Of a stretch of 64,000 nucleotides of DNA, positions 37,081 through 46,127 are shown piece by piece; the stretch's first letter is position 1, and every line of letters starts with the position of its first letter. The position numbers and the translations under genes were made by a program. Under the pieces are notes generated by a model. The model was not told the DNA's origin. It searched no databases and worked only from the letters and a program-made list of their open reading frames with translations. Where the stretch lies: contig NZ_JAKVBC010000004.1 of NCBI RefSeq assembly GCF_022447245.1, forward strand, positions 124,001-188,000. The letters are read 5' to 3'. This DNA comes from Kordia sp. Lineage in GTDB: Bacteria; Bacteroidota; Bacteroidia; Flavobacteriales; Flavobacteriaceae.

Positions 37081-39067
37081 GTGAAGAAAATCTTACTACA
37101 TAGCATTTTTTTATTGAGTTGTTTTGTTCTAAATGCGTAATACTGGACAAATCAACATTTTAATGTAGAAAATGGTTTGCCAGACAATTAAACCTTTGCC
37201 ATTGAAAAATTTAAAGATGAAATTTATGTTGCTATTGATGGCGGACTGGTTACTTTTGACGGTATCAATTTTAAACTTCACAATCGTAAAAAAAATCGAT
37301 ATACCGTTACCTTATTGAATCAAAAAGATAGTGTTTTATATATTGGCTCATGGCTAGATGGCATTCTCCTCAAAAAAAATGATTCGCTTCAAAATATAAA
37401 TACAGCGCGCATTAACAGAGTACTTAGGTATCAGGAAAAAAATCTATCATTCAACTCATATCATAATTCAGCACTTTTAAGCATCAATCAAAAACAATAG
37501 GTTGATACCATCATAAGGTATGAAAAAGAAAATCGTGGCAGGCGCATCGCTATTGACGAGTCTTCCATTTTTGTTTGTAAAAATAATACCATTCACTCTT
37601 ATAATTGGAAAGGCAATGATACGGGGATTTTTTGGATAAATCCAACAGCAATAAAAACGATGCAACGCATCAATTCATTTTTTTTTGGGGAGATCAACAA
37701 GGGACATTATCATGGATTTCAAAAAAAATCCTGAACAAGTGTACACACATCAATTCAAAAAACCGTACACCATAAAAAAAATAATTCCTTATGAAAAATA
37801 TCGAGCTCTGGTTCAATTGCAACATCGCGCAGAATACAACAGCTTTTACATTCTCTTCTCACTTTTGACAAAAGCTACACTAAGATCACCAATGTAGAAT
37901 CTATTTTAAGTATTAAATATGGTATTTGCGACATTTTTGTAGACAGTAAAACGATCTATATTGCGAGTTATGGAAATGGAATCTATAAAATATTTCCATC
38001 ACTCTTTAAATCGAATTAAAACAAAGACTATCAAATTCCGACAACTAAATTTAGTTATGAAAACGAAGCTGGAAATATGGTATTTGCTACTGAAAATCTT
38101 TCCTATGTACTCAAGGAAAATGATTCTTTCGTTCAACAAAAAAATCCATTTCGACTCAATACTATTTTCGAGTTTCAAAATGAACGCTATCTATCTTCTC
38201 ATGAGAAACTATATAACGCTAAGCTAAAAAAAGTAGTGAGTGCCGTGTGAGCAATTTTATATATGCACAAGAAAATGATACGCTATTTTTTTCTCAGTAT
38301 TACTTAACTCGGTATCATAACAATGACAAAAACCAAGTTTATTGCATAGAATATAACAAAGAAGATAAAAAAATAAATGCTGGCTCACTGTATCGTAATA
38401 CTGTATTTATAGGAACACAAAATGGCATCGAAAAGTTTATAAAAATGATGCAAATGTTTGGGAGAAGACGTTTGATACACTATTGCATAAACATTTAAAA
38501 CAATGTGTTATCAGAGAAATACTTCCGCATAAAAAACAACTCATTATAATGACTCCTTATGAAGCGTATACTTATGACGAAGAAAATGTTTCGCCTTTGT
38601 TATTTACGGAAGAAAATGTATGTCACGATGATACGTTCATAGACTCAGATGACAATATCTATTTTGGTACTAACAAAGGTTTTTGGGTCGTTATGGATAA
38701 TTTTCAATATCATTTTAATACAAAAAACGGCACCAATTCTAATAACATTTACACTTTTTATCAAGACTCAAAAGGTATCATTTGGATTACTTTAGGAAAT
38801 GGAATTATGGAACTATGGAATTTAATCCAAAATTATTAGATATAACCATTCCACCAAAAATAGAATTACACACAAAAAATATTCGAGAAGATCATGTAAC
38901 GATTGCCTTTAAAAGTAGTACTAGGCAAAACGTATAACAATATTGCAGAAGAGTTATTTGTATCCAAAACTACGGTTCGCACACATATTAGAAACATATA
39001 TCAAAAACTACATGTCAACTCTAAAGCAGAAGCTATTCAATTGGCAAATGAAAAGAAAATGATATAA
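37081..39067 (+). pseudogene. Heavily decayed LuxR-type regulator with two-component propeller domain
   Basis: Fragments in shifting frames read as one protein: a GTG-started signal-like segment, then YWTNQHFNVENGLPDN and EIYVAIDGGLVTFDGINFKL (propeller blades). Further blades follow (GICDIFVDSKTIYIASYGNG, DNIYFGTNKGFWVV, SKGIIWITLGNGI), and a LuxR HTH ends it (YNNIAEELFVSKTTVRTHI at ~38935-39000). In-frame stops occur at 37138, 37189 and 37498, with frameshifts near 37680, 38250 and 38460. The Y_Y_Y, membrane and coiled-coil parts seem deleted near 38890-38920. Not functional. It splits MbnP from MbnH. Confidence 0.85.
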
Positions 39068-39071
39068 AAAA

Positions 39072-39121
39072 ACTCACAGTACAACCAATAAACCTAAAAC
39101 TTTGTATTGCAAACTGTGAGT
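39072..39121. terminator. Inverted repeat (9 bp arms, 32-base loop) between convergent units
   Basis: ACTCACAGT (39072-39080) and ACTGTGAGT (39113-39121) are exact reverse complements, between the decayed regulator and the 3' end of the leftward peptide gene. The long loop and poor T-tract make a terminator uncertain. Confidence 0.4.
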
Positions 39122-39161
39122 CTAGTTTTAAAAACTAAAAATATATCTCATGAAGATTCTT

Positions 39162-39344
39162 TTAGCTACATCCAATTCCTGAGCACCAAAAACTTTGGCA
39201 ACCATCTTGTGTTGGCTCATACGTTTTACAGTTTTTTCTGCGTGTCCAACAATCGCAAGTCCAAGTTTCAGGGCCTTTTCCTGTGATTTCGTTGCTTTCA
39301 AAATTTGAGATCACATTTCGCTTCAAATTCAATTTGTTTTTCAT
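39162..39344 (-). CDS. RiPP-type precursor peptide, Cys/Trp-rich core
   Basis: The ATG at 39344 gives 60 residues; an ATG at 39401 would add 19 residues before the leader and is unlikely. Residues 1-~22 (MKNKLNLKRNVISNFESNE) match the Bacteroidota natural-product leader pattern, also seen at 51491 and 51800 here. The GG end is altered to TGKGP. The rest has six Cys (30, 32, 39, 49, 54, 59) and three Trp (28, 33, 53): TWTCDCWTRRKNC and DGCQSFWCSGIGCS. It could be modified or disulfide-bonded. No modification enzyme is adjacent except the di-haem MbnH gene divergent from it. Confidence 0.65.
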   Translation of the reverse strand: MKNKLNLKRNVISNFESNEITGKGPETWTCDCWTRRKNCKTYEPTQDGCQSFWCSGIGCS

Positions 39345-39382
39345 TTCTTGTTTTTCATAATTTCTAAATTTTGTGTTTATTT

Positions 39383-39390
39383 CAAAAGTA
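39383..39390 (-). promoter_or_regulatory. -7 element (TACTTTTG) for the peptide gene
   Basis: Read leftward, TACTTTTG matches TAnnTTTG exactly, 39 bp upstream of the ATG at 39344. The -33 TTG is not at ideal spacing. Confidence 0.4.
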
Positions 39391-39483
39391 ATTGACAACA
39401 CAAAGCACAGAATCGTCCAAAATGTAGGATTCTCTCAAAAGCCTCTTGTCTCCTTGAAAAATAGCACAAAATGTAGTACTTCA

Positions 39484-39514
39484 TTGCCCAATCACTAGAC
39501 ATTTGGTATCTTAG
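39484..39514 (+). promoter_or_regulatory. Promoter of the MbnH gene
   Basis: TTG at 39484-39486 and TATCTTAG at 39507-39514 are separated by 20 bp, fitting the Bacteroidota -33/-7 pair with one mismatch in the -7 box. The ATG follows at 39523. Confidence 0.5.
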
Positions 39515-39522
39515 CAAAAGCT

Positions 39523-40593
39523 ATGAAATTCAACCCTTACATATTTGTATTTGTTGCACTCTTTTTTGTGTCCTGCAAAAACGAACCGTATGAGGAAATT
39601 CCCGGACAAGAAGCTGGCGAATTCCAAAGTGTTCCGTTGGATTTTACAGTGCCTTCAAATTTTCCTCCTTTAGTTTATGATATAGAAGCTAATCCGCCAA
39701 CTGAAACGGGTTTTGAGCTGGGAAGGCGTTTGTTCTATGAAGGTCGTTTGGCATCTGATAATGTGGTAGCTTGTGGATTTTGTCATATTCAAGAATTTGC
39801 CTTTACACATCATACACATATCATTAGTCACGGAGTTGATGGCGCGTTGGGAAGCAGAAATGCACAACCCTTACACAACTTGGCTTTTCAAAACGAATTT
39901 ACTTGGGACGGCGCTGCCATTCATTTAGATATGCAACCGATCATTCCGATTACGAACGAATTGGAAATGAACGAAACTTTCACTAACGTAATCGCGAAAC
40001 TACAGGCACATCCTGATTATCCACGATTGTTCCGTGAAGCTTTTGAAAATGGAGAAATCAACTCGGAAAATATCTTAAAAGCCTTGTCACAATTCATGGT
40101 TATGATGGTGACTTCTAATAGTAAATACGACAAATTTAGTCGCAATGAAGGAAATGTTACCTTAACAGTAAACGAAATGCAAGGCATGCAATTGTTCAAT
40201 CAAAAATGTGCTTCATGTCATGCTGGCGAATTGTTTACCGATCAATCATATCGCAACAATGGTTTGGCAATTGATCCGCAATACAATGATATTGGTCGTG
40301 CGCGTGTAACTGGATTTACTCAGGATAATTACAAATTCAAAGTACCAAACCTTCGTAACATAGAAGTTACTTTTCCATATATGCATGATGGACGTTTGGC
40401 TACCTTAGAAGATGTTTTAGAACATTACCGAAGTGGCATTCAAAATACTGTAAACTTAGATCCAATTTTCCAACAACCAGATGGATCTTTGGGAATTCCA
40501 ATGACAGATGAAGAAAAAGTTCGTATTATAGACTTCCTAAAAACACTTACTGATACTGATTTCATTTTTGATCAGCGATTTTCGGAGTTTTAA
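39523..40593 (+). CDS. MbnH-like di-haem cytochrome c peroxidase-family lipoprotein
   Basis: The 356-residue protein has a lipobox (FFVSC, Cys18) and two haem c motifs, CGFCH at residues 84-88 and CASCH at 229-233. It also has the MauG/CcpA-family landmarks GRRLFYEGRLASDN, GSRNAQPLHN, FTWDGAAIHLDMQ, KVPNLRNIEVTFPYMHDGR and a C-terminal DEEKVRIIDFLKTLTD. With MbnP in the same locus the best assignment is MbnH, which oxidises a Trp of MbnP to kynurenine using a bis-Fe(IV) state. Simple peroxidase activity is the alternative. It acts outside the inner membrane. Confidence 0.88.
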   Translation: MKFNPYIFVFVALFFVSCKNEPYEEIPGQEAGEFQSVPLDFTVPSNFPPLVYDIEANPPTETGFELGRRLFYEGRLASDNVVACGFCHIQEFAFTHHTHIISHGVDGALGSRNAQPLHNLAFQNEFTWDGAAIHLDMQPIIPITNELEMNETFTNVIAKLQAHPDYPRLFREAFENGEINSENILKALSQFMVMMVTSNSKYDKFSRNEGNVTLTVNEMQGMQLFNQKCASCHAGELFTDQSYRNNGLAIDPQYNDIGRARVTGFTQDNYKFKVPNLRNIEVTFPYMHDGRLATLEDVLEHYRSGIQNTVNLDPIFQQPDGSLGIPMTDEEKVRIIDFLKTLTDTDFIFDQRFSEF

Positions 40594-40594
40594 A

Positions 40595-40630
40595 AATAGT
40601 AGTAAACCATAGAAAAGGCTTACTACTATT
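40595..40630. terminator. Bidirectional terminator between mbnH-like and LamG genes
   Basis: AATAGTAGTAA (40595-40605) and TTACTACTATT (40620-40630) pair perfectly over 11 bp around a 14-base loop, between convergent genes. Confidence 0.8.
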
Positions 40631-40651
40631 TTGAATATATATTTTATTTAC

Positions 40652-41713
40652 TTATTGTTTAATGAACTTTAGCCTACTATTGTCTGATAGCGTCAAAAAA
40701 TACATTCCCTTTGATAAATTTGCGACTGAAATTTCCGAAGTATTTGACACCATTCCCTTTTTTACAATCGCACCTAAAGAATTCTGAATTACGAACTCTT
40801 GATTTAACTTCAAACCCTTAATCTGCACTATACTTTTTGTTGGGTTTGGATATATTTGTAGCCCATTATTAGGAGTTTCAAAAGTATCAACAGACAATAA
40901 AGAGTTTGGAACTGAGTCTACCCAATTAGAGCAAGGGCCAATTCTAGGAGTGTTTATTAAATCTAAATCACGATCACTGTTACCCAAGACATTTTGAAGT
41001 ATTATCCACTCCCAATTATAATTATTTGGAATACCTTCATTACATCTGTAGTATCCTATTAAATCTTGTGGAGGTGAAGCAGTATCTAGTTCTATGTTTT
41101 TATCTATATTAATTTGTGCAAGTGTTCTAACTGCGTTTGGTCCACTATATACTTTTATTTCATCAAAAGAACCTCCGAAAAATGTATTTAGATATGAACT
41201 TGCTATTTTGAATTTAACAGTATTACCAAAAACAGCTGTAATGGGTGCACTAGTACCTTCCCAATATCCATCAATATAAAACTTAAACCGACCTGTGGCA
41301 ATGTCAAAAGTAATAGCCATATGATGCCAGTCATTATCATTAATTAATCTGTTACCTGAGATCATAGTCCATGAATTAGTATTATCTGCAATTCCTGCAT
41401 CAGCTGATCCTGTTGAAGGGTTTTTTCTAATAAAAAATCCTTCCTTAACGGTTCCACTATCGTAATGTTTAGAAAGCATATAGTTTCCACTTCCATTATT
41501 ATTGTCTTTCACCCAAAACTCAATTGTAAAACTATCATTATCGATATTGTCTCCAAAAATACCAGTCTCTATAGGTGTACTTGGATTTGAATCGTCTAAC
41601 TCAGCAAAATCATTTTCGCCATCAAAACAATATGCATAATTCAAATTTTGAGCATTTACTCCATAAATGCAAAAAATAAAAATCAACAGTAACATGTAAT
41701 TTTTTTTCATCAT
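40652..41713 (-). CDS. Secreted LamG-domain protein with T9SS type A tail
   Basis: The start at 41713 (ATGATGAAA) places the signal peptide (MMKKNYMLLLIFIFCIYGVNAQ) first; an ATG at 41797 is less likely. Residues ~25-215 form a LamG/concanavalin-like domain (NYAYCFDGENDFAEL, FTIEFWVKDNNNGSGNYML, DNDWHHMAITFDIATGRFKF, GGSFDEIKVYSG). Such domains bind carbohydrates or proteins. The C-terminal ~70 residues are a T9SS type A domain (GLQIYPNPTKSIVQI ... GMYFLTLSDNSRLKFIKQ). No enzyme domain is present. Confidence 0.87.
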   Translation of the reverse strand: MMKKNYMLLLIFIFCIYGVNAQNLNYAYCFDGENDFAELDDSNPSTPIETGIFGDNIDNDSFTIEFWVKDNNNGSGNYMLSKHYDSGTVKEGFFIRKNPSTGSADAGIADNTNSWTMISGNRLINDNDWHHMAITFDIATGRFKFYIDGYWEGTSAPITAVFGNTVKFKIASSYLNTFFGGSFDEIKVYSGPNAVRTLAQINIDKNIELDTASPPQDLIGYYRCNEGIPNNYNWEWIILQNVLGNSDRDLDLINTPRIGPCSNWVDSVPNSLLSVDTFETPNNGLQIYPNPTKSIVQIKGLKLNQEFVIQNSLGAIVKKGMVSNTSEISVANLSKGMYFLTLSDNSRLKFIKQ

Positions 41714-41785
41714 AATAAAATTTAAATAAATAATAGGGGTTAAAAATTTAAGTGTAAAAAAAGATGTCCTTATCTTAAAACTATA

Positions 41786-41812
41786 CAAATTTAACACATC
41801 CGTGGACTACAA
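41786..41812 (-). promoter_or_regulatory. Promoter of the LamG protein gene
   Basis: Read leftward, TAAATTTG (41793 to 41786) matches TAnnTTTG exactly, with TTG (41812 to 41810) 16 bp upstream, a little short of the usual ~19. The ATG follows ~70 bp later. Confidence 0.45.
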
Positions 41813-42228
41813 ACATGTAGAGGATTACGTAATTGATAACAACAGGTAAAAACACATAGCGTATTTCTTTCAAATGAAATACTATTTTACCTCAAACATA
41901 CATTTATTACAAAACAATATTTTTCTTTTAAACTATTGTAAATAAAAAATACTAATACTTGATTTACAATGTTTTAAACATAAATAAAAATTAAGGTTAA
42001 ATAGAAAAGATTCTCACAAGAATATATAATTTGTTTAAGAGGAATGTTAATGTAAATTTAACATTAATACATATTCACAAAAACCGACTATCAATAATTA
42101 CAAAGTATTTCCTATTGCCTATGCAGACTACTAATTACAAATAAATCATAGATCCTTTTTTGAAATACTTGATAATATAAAACAATAATATCCACAAAAC
42201 TCAACATAACTATCCAATGATTCTTTGA
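41813..42228. other. AT-rich intergenic stretch
   Basis: About 415 bp with no open frame or strong hairpin; very A/T-rich with short A-tracts. Nothing else is visible. Confidence 0.4.
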
Positions 42229-42729
42229 ATGATCAAAAACCAAGTCATAACAAAAGTCTTTGGAAGAGTCAAAAAAATAATTTTGCTATTCAATCATAAA
42301 TTCAAACGACTTGAAAAAATCATTACTCCTGATACTTCTTCTTTTTCTGCGACCCTTTTAACTCATACAATTGATAAAAAAAGCAATTTTTTAATATTCA
42401 GTACCATATGGAATTTAGGGCGTATACAATTTCCAAAAGCCGATATGGTGTTAGAGAAGACTATAAAATTAAAGCTGAAAAAAATCAAAAGTGCGCAACA
42501 ATTATGCTCATTTTTAAAACAAATCTTCCGAAGTACAAATTGTTGATTTAGAAACTATTTTTTAGTAAATAAGAATGACAATTTACATAGTATTGATTAT
42601 TTCTTTAAAACAGGTTTTCGGTTTACAAAAAGTGATTACAAGCAAAAGATAAAGGCTAAGAAAAAGCAAAAAATCATTGTACAATTTGCTCCTTCTATTC
42701 CCAAAAAAGAAGAAGTAACACGCTTATGA
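42229..42729 (+). pseudogene. Unknown basic protein gene with one in-frame TGA
   Basis: The frame starts at ATG 42229 (MIKNQVITKVFGRVKKIILL), reaches TGA at 42544-42546, and then continues open in the same frame for 60 codons (FRNYFLVNKNDNLHSIDYFF ... IPKKEEVTRL) to TGA 42727-42729. CGA (Arg) to TGA would be one C-to-T change. The protein is Lys-rich with no signal peptide. I recognise no family, and the uneven composition suggests an old remnant. It lies alone in a 1.2 kb region before the suf genes. Confidence 0.4.
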
Positions 42730-42885
42730 ATTGGCAAATAAATGATCGAATTAAAATACAAATAAACACACTTTACAACTGTAAATTCTCTTCAAAAAAA
42801 GGCTCAAAAAGTTATCATCAAAAAATTCTATCAAACAATTTATTATATAAATGTTAGGTTTTTTAGAATAAAGCGGCAAATAGCG

Positions 42886-42893
42886 TATCTTTG
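42886..42893 (+). promoter_or_regulatory. -7 element (TATCTTTG) of the HesB/suf gene group
   Basis: TATCTTTG is an exact TAnnTTTG match, 27 bp before the ATG at 42921. The region ~20 bp upstream has no clear TTG. Confidence 0.5.
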
Positions 42894-42920
42894 CAGGTAA
42901 AATTAAACGTAAATTAAAAA

Positions 42921-43250
42921 ATGATAACAGTTTCAGACACAGCCCGTAAAAAAGTAGTCGAGCTCATGACCGATGATGGTTTTGATGTAACTACTGATTT
43001 TGTTCGTGTTGGTGTGAAAAGTGGTGGATGTTCTGGGTTGTCGTACGATTTAACATTTGACAAAAGTCAAAACGAAGCAGACAAGATATTTGAAGACAAT
43101 GGTATCAAAATTATCGTCGACAAAAAAAGCTTCTTATATCTCGTAGGAACAACGTTAGAATATTCAGGCGGATTGAACGGAAAAGGGTTCGTTTTTAACA
43201 ATCCAAATGCACAACGCACCTGTGGTTGCGGAGAGTCATTCTCTTTGTAA
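42921..43250 (+). CDS. HesB/IscA/SufA-family Fe-S cluster carrier
   Basis: The 109-residue protein has the three conserved cysteines of A-type carriers: GVKSGGCSGLSY (Cys37) and TCGCGESF (Cys101 and Cys103). It also has the DLTFD and VDKKSFLYLVGTTLEYSGGL strands. A-type carriers receive clusters from the SufBCD scaffold and pass them to target enzymes. It precedes sufB by 170 bp in the same direction and is likely transcribed with the suf genes. Confidence 0.94.
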   Translation: MITVSDTARKKVVELMTDDGFDVTTDFVRVGVKSGGCSGLSYDLTFDKSQNEADKIFEDNGIKIIVDKKSFLYLVGTTLEYSGGLNGKGFVFNNPNAQRTCGCGESFSL

Positions 43251-43421
43251 CTATCTTTTGGCATGTGGTATTTTTTGATACAATGATCTTGAAATATTAC
43301 CTACCAACATGAAATGATAAAAATAAGCGCATTTATAAATTATTTGTCAAAAAGTGACATGAAATAAGGAAGTACAATAAAACCTTACACATGAAACTTT
43401 AAACTTTGAACAAACAAAAGA

Positions 43422-44870
43422 ATGAGTAAGTATACTGAAGAAGAATTACAAAAAGAGCTGGAAACCAAAGAGTATGAGTACGGTTTTTATACTGATATTG
43501 AAAGTGATACGTTTCCAAAAGGTCTGAATGAAGATATCGTCAGAGCAATCTCTAAAAAGAAGAATGAACCGGAATGGATGACGGAATGGCGATTGGATGC
43601 TTTTAGAATTTGGTCAGAAATGGAAGAACCAGATTGGGCAAATGTTCATTATGAAAAGCCAGACTTTCAAGCGATTTCATATTATTCAGCACCAAAAAAA
43701 GCAGATCCAAACAAAACACTTGATGATGTAGATCCAGAATTATTGGAAATGTATAAGAAATTAGGAATTTCAATTGATGAGCAAAAGAAGCTTCAAGGAA
43801 TTGCTATTGATATTGTAGTAGATTCGGTTTCTGTAGCAACTACTTTTAAAAACACTTTAGCTGAAAAAGGAATTATCTTCTGCCCTATTTCGGAAGCTAT
43901 TCAAGAACATCCTGAGTTAGTAAAAAAATATATAGGAACTGTAGTTCCTAAAACAGACAACTTTTATGCAGCGTTAAATTCGGCTGTGTTTACCGATGGT
44001 TCTTTCTGTTATATTCCCAAAGGCGTTCGTTGTCCGATGGAATTATCAACCTATTTCCGAATCAATGAAGCTGGAACAGGACAGTTTGAGCGTACGTTAG
44101 TGATTGCTGACGAAAGTAGCTACGTAAGTTATTTGGAAGGTTGTACAGCACCATCACGTGATGAAAATCAATTGCATGCTGCCGTGGTAGAATTGATTGC
44201 CATGGACGATGCCGAAATTAAATATTCTACCGTTCAAAACTGGTTCCCCGGAGATGCAAACGGTAAAGGAGGTGTTTTCAATTTTGTAACCAAAAGAGGA
44301 TTGTGCGAAACCAATTCTAAGATTTCTTGGACACAAGTAGAAACAGGTTCTGCTGTAACATGGAAATATCCAAGTTGCGTATTGAAAGGTGACAATTCGG
44401 TTGGTGAATTTTACTCTATCGCCGTAACAAACAATTACCAACAGGCTGATACTGGAACAAAAATGATTCACCTTGGAAAAAATACAAAGAGTACCATCAT
44501 TTCCAAAGGTATTTCTGCTGGAAAATCCCAAAACAGCTATCGAGGTTTGGTGCAAATAGCTTCCAAAGCAGAAAACGCACGTAACTTCTCGCAATGTGAT
44601 TCACTTTTAATGGGAAACAAATGTGGAGCTCATACGTTTCCTTACATAGAAGCAAAAAACAAATCTGCACAAATAGAACACGAAGCCACGACAAGCAAAA
44701 TTGGAGAAGATCAAATTTTCTATTGCAACCAACGTGGAATTGATACTGAAAAAGCTATTGCATTAATTGTAAATGGTTTCAGCAAAGAAGTGTTGAACAA
44801 ATTACCAATGGAATTTGCTGTTGAAGCTCAAAAACTATTAGAAATTTCATTAGAAGGTTCTGTTGGATAA
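43422..44870 (+). CDS. sufB: Fe-S cluster assembly scaffold SufB
   Basis: The 482-residue protein matches SufB along its length: [100 protein letters not shown] and a C-terminal EGSVG. With SufC and SufD it forms the SufBC2D complex that builds Fe-S clusters in the cytosol. No cysteine desulfurase (SufS) or SufE gene follows within the window, so sulfur supply must be encoded elsewhere. Confidence 0.97.
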   Translation: MSKYTEEELQKELETKEYEYGFYTDIESDTFPKGLNEDIVRAISKKKNEPEWMTEWRLDAFRIWSEMEEPDWANVHYEKPDFQAISYYSAPKKADPNKTLDDVDPELLEMYKKLGISIDEQKKLQGIAIDIVVDSVSVATTFKNTLAEKGIIFCPISEAIQEHPELVKKYIGTVVPKTDNFYAALNSAVFTDGSFCYIPKGVRCPMELSTYFRINEAGTGQFERTLVIADESSYVSYLEGCTAPSRDENQLHAAVVELIAMDDAEIKYSTVQNWFPGDANGKGGVFNFVTKRGLCETNSKISWTQVETGSAVTWKYPSCVLKGDNSVGEFYSIAVTNNYQQADTGTKMIHLGKNTKSTIISKGISAGKSQNSYRGLVQIASKAENARNFSQCDSLLMGNKCGAHTFPYIEAKNKSAQIEHEATTSKIGEDQIFYCNQRGIDTEKAIALIVNGFSKEVLNKLPMEFAVEAQKLLEISLEGSVG

Positions 44871-44891
44871 TCAATCATAAAATCATACAAT

Positions 44892-45335
44892 ATGAAAAAA
44901 ATCTATTTCATCTTCGCATTATGCTTACTCATTGTAAGTTGTAAAAATAACCCTAAAGCGAACGAAACAGAAACAAAAGCAAAAAGTGAAACAACTAGCG
45001 AATCTGGAATTACAACCACACGTACAGTTGGAGATGTAAACGATACATTCTCTGGCATGTTTTTATATCTAGATGATGAAAAAGCTGCCGTTTTACAAAC
45101 TGCTGGAAGTAAAATGTATGGAGTTGTCATTGACGATAAAATGCATGAGTTAAATAAAGAATGTCAAAAATTCAAAAAGAATAACCACGATATGGTTCCT
45201 GTTGTTGTAAGAGGCATTAAGAAACCAAATCCAGTAAAGGACGCTTGGAAAGAAGTTATTGAAGTGAAAGAAATTCTTTCAGTACAACAACCAAGCGGAC
45301 AAGATGGTACTATTATCATCACAAACAATCAATAA
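44892..45335 (+). CDS. Lipoprotein encoded between sufB and sufC
   Basis: The 147-residue protein has a lipobox (LLIVSC, Cys17) and a Lys/Glu/Thr-rich linker. A small domain follows with FSGMFLYLDDEKAAVLQTAG, KMYGVVIDDKMHELNKECQK and VPVVVRGIKKPNPVKDAWKE, reminiscent of small OB-like domains in flavobacterial lipoproteins. Gaps of 21 and 27 bp to sufB and sufC show it belongs to the operon. Its periplasmic location makes a direct role in cytosolic cluster assembly unlikely. Function unknown. Confidence 0.85.
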   Translation: MKKIYFIFALCLLIVSCKNNPKANETETKAKSETTSESGITTTRTVGDVNDTFSGMFLYLDDEKAAVLQTAGSKMYGVVIDDKMHELNKECQKFKKNNHDMVPVVVRGIKKPNPVKDAWKEVIEVKEILSVQQPSGQDGTIIITNNQ

Positions 45336-45362
45336 TTCGATTTAAAAAATATCACATTTAAA

Positions 45363-46115
45363 ATGTTACACATAAAAAATCTACACGCAGGTATTGAAGA
45401 AAAAGGAATTCTGAAAGGAATCAACCTAGAAGTAAAAGCAGGAGAAGTACATGCGATAATGGGACCAAACGGATCTGGAAAAAGCACCTTATCTTCAGTT
45501 ATTGCAGGAAAAGAAGAGTATGAAGTTACCGAAGGAGAAATTTTCTTAAATGGAGAAAATATTGAAGAATTAGGCCCTGAAGAACGTGCACATGAAGGTG
45601 TATTTTTATCATTCCAATATCCAGTAGAAATTCCGGGAGTTTCTGTAACCAACTTTGTGAAAACAGCTATTAACGAAACACGCAAAGCAAAAGGTTTGGA
45701 AGAAATGCCAGCCAGTGAAATGCTAAAGAAAATTCGTGAAAAAGCGGAGTTGCTAGAAATAGACAGACGATTTTTATCGCGTTCCTTAAACGAAGGATTT
45801 TCTGGTGGAGAGAAAAAACGTAACGAGATTTTTCAAATGGCAATGCTAGAGCCAAAATTAGCCATCTTAGATGAAACCGATTCTGGTTTGGATATTGATG
45901 CCTTACGAATTGTGGCAAATGGTGTAAATAAATTACGTAGCGAAGACAATGCTGTTATTGTTATTACGCACTATCAACGTTTGTTAGATTATATCGTACC
46001 TGATTATGTTCACGTATTGCACAATGGAAAAATTGTAAAATCAGGAACTAAAGAATTGGCCTTAGAATTAGAGGAAAAAGGATACGATTGGATTAAGCAA
46101 GAAGCAACTATTTAA
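45363..46115 (+). CDS. sufC: Fe-S assembly ATPase SufC
   Basis: The 250-residue ABC-type ATPase has Walker [10 protein letters not shown], the SufC-specific loop [20 protein letters not shown], signature [13 protein letters not shown], Walker [17 protein letters not shown] and the H-loop [12 protein letters not shown]. It drives conformational change in SufBC2D. It is not a transporter subunit, since no membrane partner is encoded. The sufD start follows 12 bp after the stop, preceded by a clear AAGGAGAG ribosome site. Confidence 0.97.
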   Translation: MLHIKNLHAGIEEKGILKGINLEVKAGEVHAIMGPNGSGKSTLSSVIAGKEEYEVTEGEIFLNGENIEELGPEERAHEGVFLSFQYPVEIPGVSVTNFVKTAINETRKAKGLEEMPASEMLKKIREKAELLEIDRRFLSRSLNEGFSGGEKKRNEIFQMAMLEPKLAILDETDSGLDIDALRIVANGVNKLRSEDNAVIVITHYQRLLDYIVPDYVHVLHNGKIVKSGTKELALELEEKGYDWIKQEATI

Positions 46116-46127
46116 GGAGAGTTACAA

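Noticed and set aside
42229-42729. Transposase remnant
   Set aside because: No DDE or HTH motif and no terminal inverted repeats were found; left as an unknown broken frame.
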